Shown here in pieces: positions 12,734-18,413 of a stretch of DNA of 18,413 nt. The notes beneath the pieces were generated by a model. That model worked only from the letters and a program-made list of their open reading frames with translations. It ran no database searches and was not told the origin of the DNA. The DNA comes from CAYNSX01 sp964400165 (lineage in GTDB: Bacteria; Armatimonadota; Hebobacteria; CAYNSX01). A program made the translations under genes and the position numbers. The DNA lies in the NCBI GenBank assembly GCA_964400165.1, contig CAYNSX010000045.1:1-18413 (forward strand), given 5' to 3'. Position 1 is the first letter of the stretch, and each line of letters begins with the position of its first letter.

Positions 12734-15655
12734 ATGTCGGAGATTCGCGGAAAAGTCGTCGGCCCGCGCGCGGAAGCGGCGATCGGCGCCCGGGTGCGGC
12801 TGTCTGGGCGCGCCGGCGTCGTCGAAGCCGAGGCGCAGGACCGCGGCGGCGTCGCCATGTATCGGCTGGAATTGCCGCCCGGGAGCTATCACCTCGCCGC
12901 CAGTCACCCCGAATGTGGCGCCCTGAACGGCGAATTGTGGCTCTCGAGTGAGCCCGCCGACTTCGATCTGTATCTCGAAACCACTGTGACCCCGGAGTCA
13001 GCCGGGCGTCGAACCGGCGGGTCCGCGACCTTGGCTGCCGCCCAGCCGGCAAAGCCGTGGGCCGAGAACGGCTGGCTGCACCGAGCACTGAAACTGGCAT
13101 TGCCGGCCAAGGTGCGCGCCGCGCTCCGCCGTGCGGTCGAACCGCGCCGCGGTCCCGCGCCCCTGGAGGCGCGGCCGGCGGGCGGCAATGAGCCGGCAAT
13201 GCAACACCTCGACTTCCGCTCGGCCTCGGTGCGAGCGCGCTGCCGGCCGTTCGACGGGGTGCGGGGCATACTTACCACTCCGCACGGACTGCACCTGTCC
13301 TGCGCGCCCGGGAGCAGCGGGGGCGTGGAGATCCCCGTCGACCTTGATGCCGACAGCGCGAATTGTCTGCTACTGACCGTACGCGATATTCCGGGGGCCG
13401 GCGACCCGCGCGGCTGGGTGACCTGGCTGCGGTCCGGTGACACGGACGAACGGCGGGCCGTTTCGTTCGCCAAGCAGTTCGTGCCGGGAGTCGACTCTGT
13501 CACCACCTACCGGCTCGTGCTCACGCCTCGTCAGGGATGGGTCGGCCACATCCGGGCGCTGTCCATTCAGCCGATGCAGCCGCAAATCGAACTGCGCGCG
13601 CTGGCCCTGCAGTCGCTCCCCATCGATGACCTGCTGGCCACGCGCGGCGAAGATGTGCAGTGGGTGACGGCCGGCGATGAAGTCCGCGAATGTTCCTGCA
13701 GTCCGGTCCCCGACACGCTGACTCGGCGCCTGGAAGTTCCCGCCGGGGGGGCGGCGCTGCACCTCGGGTTCGCCGTCCACGAGATGGGCGCGGTGGCCTC
13801 CGACTGCACCGTAACCTTCCGCGCGCGAATCGAAGGAGAGACGGCTCCGCTCTTCGAGCGCACCCTGGCGCCGACCGAGTGCCCCGACGACCGGGGCTGG
13901 CAGGACGCCGTCGTCGACTTGAACGCGTACGCCGGGCGTGCGGTCGCACTGCACCTGACCACCGAAGCGCACCCGAGCGACGCCCAGGCGCCTCCATACG
14001 CTCTCTGGATGGAACCGGAACTTGTCCCCCGTGCCCGCACCGACGCGCGCCCGAATGTCATCCTCATCAGCGTCGACTCGCTGCGGCGCGACCGCGTCGG
14101 CTGCTACGCGGGCCGCGCCGGCCTGACGCCGAACCTCGATGCGCTCGCCGCCGGCGGGACGCGCTTCAGCGCCGCGTGGTCGACGACCCGGTGGACGCTC
14201 GGATCGCATCTGGCGATGCTCACCGGCCGCTATCAGATCGCCTTCGCGCCCAACACCACCGAAATGCGTCTGCCCAGGGATGAGCCGACGCTGCTGACCC
14301 GGCTGCGGGCGGAGGGCTATGCCTGCGCCGGCTTCACCGGCGGCGGCTATCTGGAGCCATTCTTCGGATTTGGGCGCGGCTGCCGGCAATACGCCTGGCC
14401 GCCCGCCGATGCCGTGTTCTCCCGGGCGGCGGCGTGGATCGACGCGCACGCGACGGCGCCGTTCTGCCTGTTCTTGCACACCTTTGAGGTGCACGATGTC
14501 AGCCTGGCCGATGCGCGCGTCGGAGCGATGTACGCCGATCCGATTCGGTTCGAACCGTTCCCGGCGGACGACCAGGCGCACCTGGCCCAGCACTACGAGG
14601 CGCGCGTCCGCGCCGTCGATGCGCGCATCGGCGCGCTCATCGAGCACTTGAAATCCATCGGGCAGTATGGCAATACGGTGATCATTGTGGTCGGCGATCA
14701 CGGCGAGGGCTTCGGTGAACACGGTCTGGTGGGACACAGCGGGGAATGGTGGCTGTGGGAAGAGACGCTGGCGGTGCCGTTCATTGTGAAACCGGCGGGC
14801 AGCCCCCGGCGCGCCGCGCAGGAGGTGCGTGTGCCCGTGTCTTTGGTGGATATGACGCCGACCATTTTGGAGTTAGCGGGGGCGGCAGTCCCCGCCGAGA
14901 TGGATGGGCGGTCGCTGGCGCCGGCCGTGTGCGGCGCGCCGCTCGAGCCGGCGCCGATTTTTGCCACGATGATGGGCGTAACGCTGGCGGTCCGCGATGG
15001 CGATTGGAAACTCGTGGCGCCCAGTCTCACGCGGCCGGGCGGCCAATCGTTGCGGTTGCAATTGCACAACCTGGCGTCCGACCCGGGCGAGACGCACAAC
15101 CTGTTGAAGGAGGAGCCCGCGGTGGCCGGCCGGCTCTTCGCGCTCGTCCGGCAATGGATGGCGCGGTCGCACGCCGGGTTGCGCATGCTGGTCCGCAACG
15201 GCGCCGATCCTCTGGTGGTAACGGGAACGGCGGAGGCCGCGGACGGGCTCCGCTTCGCCGTGGCCGCCGGACTCACCGTCGCCGATCGGCTGACCATCGC
15301 GCCGCAGCGGCTGTCCGCCGAATGGCAGTTCGCGCTCGCACCGCACGAAGAGCGGTTGGTCGTCTTCGACGCCCCGGCGGGGATGCGGCTGCAGTGCGCG
15401 GCACGCAATCACGAGCCGCGCGAAGTGCGTGTCATGGGCCCCGATGGCGAGCCGTTGGGGAGCAGCCCGCTGCGGCTCGGCGATGAGGTGTCGTATGACC
15501 GGCTCTATGCGCCGGCGCCGCCGACCGTTGAGTCGAACGGGGTCGCGTGCGTCCTCTGGCACCAGGACCCCCATCGCGGCCGGCCGGCCGCGCTTCCCGC
15601 GGAGATTCCCGGCGACCTGCAAGAACGGCTGCGCGCGCTCGGCTATCTCGACTGA
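12734..15655 (+). CDS. Three-part sulfatase-fold protein lacking the formylglycine Cys (paralogue 1)
   Basis: This 973-residue protein has three parts. Residues about 1-82 resemble a carboxypeptidase-regulatory-like beta-sandwich (GARVRLSG, YRLELPPGSYHLAASH). Residues about 155-430 are a beta-rich region of unknown family, shared with the next gene. A sulfatase-fold domain starts at RPNVILISVDSLRRDR (Asp448) and includes WTLGSHLAMLTG, where the position of the modified Cys is Thr488 and the usual Arg is His492, then GDHGEGFGEHG (Asp655, His656), GHSG and ASDPGETHNL. A further beta-rich region ends in ERLRALGYLD. With Thr in place of Cys it is probably not a formylglycine sulfatase; a phosphohydrolase, phosphodiesterase or head-group transferase is likelier. 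No signal peptide or membrane span is evident. I took ATG 12734; GTG 12692 is possible and would give an N-terminal extension like that of the paralogue. It follows rmlC by 58 bp. Confidence 0.88.
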   Translation: MSEIRGKVVGPRAEAAIGARVRLSGRAGVVEAEAQDRGGVAMYRLELPPGSYHLAASHPECGALNGELWLSSEPADFDLYLETTVTPESAGRRTGGSATLAAAQPAKPWAENGWLHRALKLALPAKVRAALRRAVEPRRGPAPLEARPAGGNEPAMQHLDFRSASVRARCRPFDGVRGILTTPHGLHLSCAPGSSGGVEIPVDLDADSANCLLLTVRDIPGAGDPRGWVTWLRSGDTDERRAVSFAKQFVPGVDSVTTYRLVLTPRQGWVGHIRALSIQPMQPQIELRALALQSLPIDDLLATRGEDVQWVTAGDEVRECSCSPVPDTLTRRLEVPAGGAALHLGFAVHEMGAVASDCTVTFRARIEGETAPLFERTLAPTECPDDRGWQDAVVDLNAYAGRAVALHLTTEAHPSDAQAPPYALWMEPELVPRARTDARPNVILISVDSLRRDRVGCYAGRAGLTPNLDALAAGGTRFSAAWSTTRWTLGSHLAMLTGRYQIAFAPNTTEMRLPRDEPTLLTRLRAEGYACAGFTGGGYLEPFFGFGRGCRQYAWPPADAVFSRAAAWIDAHATAPFCLFLHTFEVHDVSLADARVGAMYADPIRFEPFPADDQAHLAQHYEARVRAVDARIGALIEHLKSIGQYGNTVIIVVGDHGEGFGEHGLVGHSGEWWLWEETLAVPFIVKPAGSPRRAAQEVRVPVSLVDMTPTILELAGAAVPAEMDGRSLAPAVCGAPLEPAPIFATMMGVTLAVRDGDWKLVAPSLTRPGGQSLRLQLHNLASDPGETHNLLKEEPAVAGRLFALVRQWMARSHAGLRMLVRNGADPLVVTGTAEAADGLRFAVAAGLTVADRLTIAPQRLSAEWQFALAPHEERLVVFDAPAGMRLQCAARNHEPREVRVMGPDGEPLGSSPLRLGDEVSYDRLYAPAPPTVESNGVACVLWHQDPHRGRPAALPAEIPGDLQERLRALGYLD

Positions 15656-15697
15656 TGCGTCGCCGTGCCCCGGTATACTCGGCGCGAGGGTATCCCG

Positions 15698-18413
15698 TTG
15701 ACTCCCCCGCCCGCAGCATCACCCGCTGACACCGCACTCGTCGAACTGTGGGGCTTGCTCACCAACCGCTATGGCGAGCCGGCCACCGGCACGCGCGTTC
15801 GGCTGACGGGAGCGCCGGGCGCCTTCGAGGCGACGGCGGAGTTCGTGGACGGCGCCGCCCAATACCTGCTGCGCCTGCCCGCAGGCGTCTACGACCTCAC
15901 CGCCTCGCACGCCGACGGGGAGTACCGCGGCACGCTCTGGCTGGCGTCGCCACGGGCGGAACTGTCGCTGACGCTGCGTCCGCCGGATGCGCCGTCGCCG
16001 ACGCGCGCGCCGTCGGACGGCGCAGTCACCGCGCTCGACTTCCGCGATCCGCAAGTCATCGCGCAGTGCCGCCCCCTCGGTCAACTGACCGCGCTGATGG
16101 CGACCCAGACCGGGCTGCGGTTGAGTGTGGCGGAGCGGCTGCACGCGGGCATCGAAGTGCCGCTCGCCCTCGACGCCGCGCGGGCCAACACGATCGAGTT
16201 GACGCTGCGCTACATCCCCAGCGGCGGGCTGGGGCGGGCGTTCGTGGCGTGGGTGTGCGAAGGCGAGACGGACGAGCACCGCCTCGAGTTCGTCAAACAA
16301 TTCACGCCCGGCCGCGAGAGCGTGACATCTTATCGCCGGGCCTTGTCCGCGGGCGGCGGGTGGCGGGGACGCATCCGAGGGCTCCGCGTTTACCCCGGGC
16401 AGCATCAATTCGAGGTGCAGCGAATCGCGTTCCAACAGGTCTCATTTGAGGGAATGCTGCGCGCCGCCGGCGACTTGCTGAACGCGGTGACCATCGCCGG
16501 CGAACGGCGCCCGGCCATCCACTGCCCGCCGCCGGGCGCGGTGTCGCGCCGCCTGGAAGTGCCCGCAGCGGGCGCGCGCCTCCGGGTGGGGTGCGCACTG
16601 CACTCACTTGGCACGGACCCCGGTGCGGGGGTGCGCTTCGTGGCCGAAGTGCGAGGCAAGTGCGCGGCGATTGTCGTGGATCGCGCCCTCACGGCACGCG
16701 ACGGCGGGTGGCAGGACGCCTCGGCTGACTTGACGCTGTGGGCCGGCGAGACCGTCGAATTGCACCTGCGCACCGAACTCGCCGCGCCAGGCGCCTGCGC
16801 GCCCTTCTGGAGTGAGCCGGAAGTCATCCCGGCGGCGCGCCGCGCTGCGCGGCCCAATGTCATCCTCATCAGTCTCGACGCACTGCGCCGTGACCGCGTC
16901 GGGTGCTTCAGCGGCCGGCCCGATTTGACGCCGCACCTCGACCGGCTCGCCGCGGCCGGCGCGGCGTTTGCCCGGGCGTGGGCGACGAGCCGCTGGACGC
17001 TCGGCTCCCACGCCGCCATCTTCACCGGCCGCTACCAGATTGCGCTCGGCGACACCACGACGCGCCTGCACATCCCCGCGGACCAGCCGACGCTCACGGA
17101 TCTGTTTGCCGCGCAGGGCTACGCCTGCGCCGGGTTCGTCGGCGGCGGGTTCGTCGAGCCGCCCTTCGGGTTCGGCCGCGGCTGTCGCAGCTATGCGCTG
17201 GCGCGGGGTGACGAGGTCTTTGAACGAGCGCAGGCCTGGATTGCGGACCACGCGCCGGAGCCGTTCTGCCTCTTTCTGCACACCTTCGATGTGCACGATT
17301 TCTTCGACGAGAGCGAGCGGGTGCGTGCGCTCTACTTCGGGCGGATGGAGTTCGAGCCGCTGCCTCCGGCCGACCGCGAGGCGCTCGCGCAAGCGTATGA
17401 GGCACGCGTGCGGCGCGTCGATGCGCGAGTCGGCGCCCTGCTCGAGTTCTTGCGCGGTCGCGGGCTGTTTGAGAATACGATCGTGGTGGTCTTTGGCGAT
17501 CACGGCGACGGCCTTGGCGAGCACGGGCATGTCGGCCACTCCGGCACGCTCACGATGTGGGAAGAAACGATTGCGGTGCCCCTGCTCATCAAACCCGCCG
17601 GCAGCCTTGAGCCCCGTATAATTGACGCCCCCGTCTCGCTCGTGGATGTGCTCCCGACGGTAATGGAACTCGCGGGACAGCCGGCGCCGGCAGATTGTCA
17701 TGGGCGGTCGCTGCTTCCGCTGCTCCGGGGCGGGACGCTCTCCGCGCGGGCCGATTTCGTCGAACTGCAGGCGACGACGATGGCCGTGCGCGACGGCGAC
17801 CACAAACTCGTCGCCCTGATGACGACGCACCCGCTCCCGCGCGGGCCCTTCCTGCACTGCTACGACCTCGCGGCCGACCCCGGCGAGCGGCACAACCTCG
17901 CAGACGAGCGGCCGGAGGCGGTGGCGCGGCTGCTCGGACTGCTGCGCGAGTGGGCGGCGATGCACCAGCGCGGCATTCGGCTTCGGGTGCGCAACGGCGA
18001 CGCGGTCGCACACACGGTGGCCGGCACCCTGTCCGCGGAGGTGGGCCTGCAGTTTGTCGTGGTGCCGCCCATCGGGCCGGGTGACCGGGTGAGTCTGACG
18101 CCGTTCGACGAACCGGTGCACTTTCGTCTCTCGCTCGAGCCGGGCGAAGAGCGCCTGGTCGTCTTCGATGCGCGCAGCGATCCCACGATTGCGCTCGCAG
18201 CGGACGGACGACCGCTGGCTGTTGGCGCGGTACGCGGGCCAGATGGCGGAACGCTTGGCGTTGGCCCGCTCACCCTCGGCGCCGGCATCTCCTACGACCG
18301 CCTGCTGGCGCCGGCGCCGCCGGCGCCGCCGCGCGATGCCGCGCTGACGGTCACAATTTGGCACCAAGAGCCGGAGCGCGGCCGCGGCGGCGCCGCGGAG
18401 ACCGACATCCCCG
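15698..18413 (+). CDS. Three-part sulfatase-fold protein lacking the formylglycine Cys (paralogue 2, partial)
   Basis: An open frame runs from TTG 15698 past the right edge (905 codons seen). It is in the same frame as the previous gene, 42 bases after its TGA. GAGGG at 15686-15690 is seven bases before the TTG; GTG 15665 is the alternative start. It repeats the architecture of paralogue 1: N-terminal beta-sandwich (GTRVRLTG, YLLRLPAGVYDLTASH, about 14-93), shared middle region (FVKQFTPGRESVTSYR, GWRGRIRGLRV), sulfatase-fold domain from RPNVILISLDALRRDR (Asp394) with WTLGSHAAIFTG (Thr434 at the Cys position) and GDHGDGLGEHG (Asp601, His602), and the C-terminal region (PGEERLVVFDA, ISYDRLLAPAPP, WHQEPERGR). 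It lacks the Ala/Arg-rich linker found at about 115-135 of paralogue 1. TATACT at 15674-15679 could be a -10 element, but no -35 is clear. The last residues fall outside the window. Confidence 0.87.
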   Translation, partial: MTPPPAASPADTALVELWGLLTNRYGEPATGTRVRLTGAPGAFEATAEFVDGAAQYLLRLPAGVYDLTASHADGEYRGTLWLASPRAELSLTLRPPDAPSPTRAPSDGAVTALDFRDPQVIAQCRPLGQLTALMATQTGLRLSVAERLHAGIEVPLALDAARANTIELTLRYIPSGGLGRAFVAWVCEGETDEHRLEFVKQFTPGRESVTSYRRALSAGGGWRGRIRGLRVYPGQHQFEVQRIAFQQVSFEGMLRAAGDLLNAVTIAGERRPAIHCPPPGAVSRRLEVPAAGARLRVGCALHSLGTDPGAGVRFVAEVRGKCAAIVVDRALTARDGGWQDASADLTLWAGETVELHLRTELAAPGACAPFWSEPEVIPAARRAARPNVILISLDALRRDRVGCFSGRPDLTPHLDRLAAAGAAFARAWATSRWTLGSHAAIFTGRYQIALGDTTTRLHIPADQPTLTDLFAAQGYACAGFVGGGFVEPPFGFGRGCRSYALARGDEVFERAQAWIADHAPEPFCLFLHTFDVHDFFDESERVRALYFGRMEFEPLPPADREALAQAYEARVRRVDARVGALLEFLRGRGLFENTIVVVFGDHGDGLGEHGHVGHSGTLTMWEETIAVPLLIKPAGSLEPRIIDAPVSLVDVLPTVMELAGQPAPADCHGRSLLPLLRGGTLSARADFVELQATTMAVRDGDHKLVALMTTHPLPRGPFLHCYDLAADPGERHNLADERPEAVARLLGLLREWAAMHQRGIRLRVRNGDAVAHTVAGTLSAEVGLQFVVVPPIGPGDRVSLTPFDEPVHFRLSLEPGEERLVVFDARSDPTIALAADGRPLAVGAVRGPDGGTLGVGPLTLGAGISYDRLLAPAPPAPPRDAALTVTIWHQEPERGRGGAAETDIP

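Noticed and set aside
13370..18367. Long minus-strand open frames (13370-14737 and 16604-18367) opposite the two sulfatase-like genes
   Set aside because: They mirror each other only because the plus-strand genes are paralogues. The plus strand carries clear catalytic motifs, and the minus translations show none.
12734..18413. Calling the two large proteins arylsulfatases
   Set aside because: The formylglycine Cys and the following Pro-Ser-Arg are replaced by Thr-Leu-Gly-Ser-His in both, so sulfatase chemistry of the usual kind is not supported.

Overview
The window is GC-rich (about two thirds G+C by eye) bacterial DNA. The envelope genes point to a bacterium with an S-layer-type surface, lipoproteins and c-di-GMP signalling: a protein with three S-layer homology repeats, a lipobox protein with a cohesin-like fold, a secreted repeat protein behind a c-di-GMP riboswitch, and dTDP-sugar synthesis. 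I cannot name the phylum. The mix suits poorly characterised, GC-rich environmental lineages, but that is inference. No tRNA, rRNA, CRISPR array, transposase or phage gene was seen.

Left arm, all on the minus strand, listed from right to left in the direction of transcription: cohesin-like lipoprotein (9323-8802), sat ATP sulfurylase (8749-7601), cysC-type APS kinase (7462-6842), type I phosphodiesterase of the alkaline phosphatase superfamily (6694-5345), a small membrane protein (5345-5016), a YgfZ/GcvT-like protein (5019-3985), then a beta-propeller protein with C-terminal SLH repeats (3853-1262) closed by a strong intrinsic terminator (1237-1207). Beyond it, a c-di-GMP-I (GEMM-I) riboswitch (about 1006-919) heads the leader of a secreted repeat protein that runs off the left edge (787-1).

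Right arm, plus strand, starting from the divergent region 9324-9484: rmlA-, rmlD-, rmlB- and rmlC-type genes packed with overlaps (9485-12675), then two large tandem paralogues (12734-15655, and 15698 to beyond the right edge). These join an N-terminal beta-sandwich region, a sulfatase-fold domain whose catalytic Cys position is Thr, and a C-terminal beta-rich region.

Taken together, this looks like part of a cell-surface glycan locus. sat and cysC make the sulfate donor PAPS, the rml genes make a dTDP-6-deoxyhexose such as dTDP-L-rhamnose, and three alkaline-phosphatase-superfamily enzymes could add, remove or move phosphate- or sulfate-type head groups. No sulfotransferase, glycosyltransferase or PAPS reductase is visible, so the sulfated or phosphorylated product is inferred.

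Most worth a second look: the riboswitch controlling a surface repeat protein; the tandem three-part sulfatase-like proteins without a formylglycine cysteine; an ERLxxLGYL tail shared by the APS kinase and the first of those proteins; and a strong depletion of the tetramer ACGT across the whole window (3 copies by eye, against about 21 of the equal-composition palindrome GTAC).
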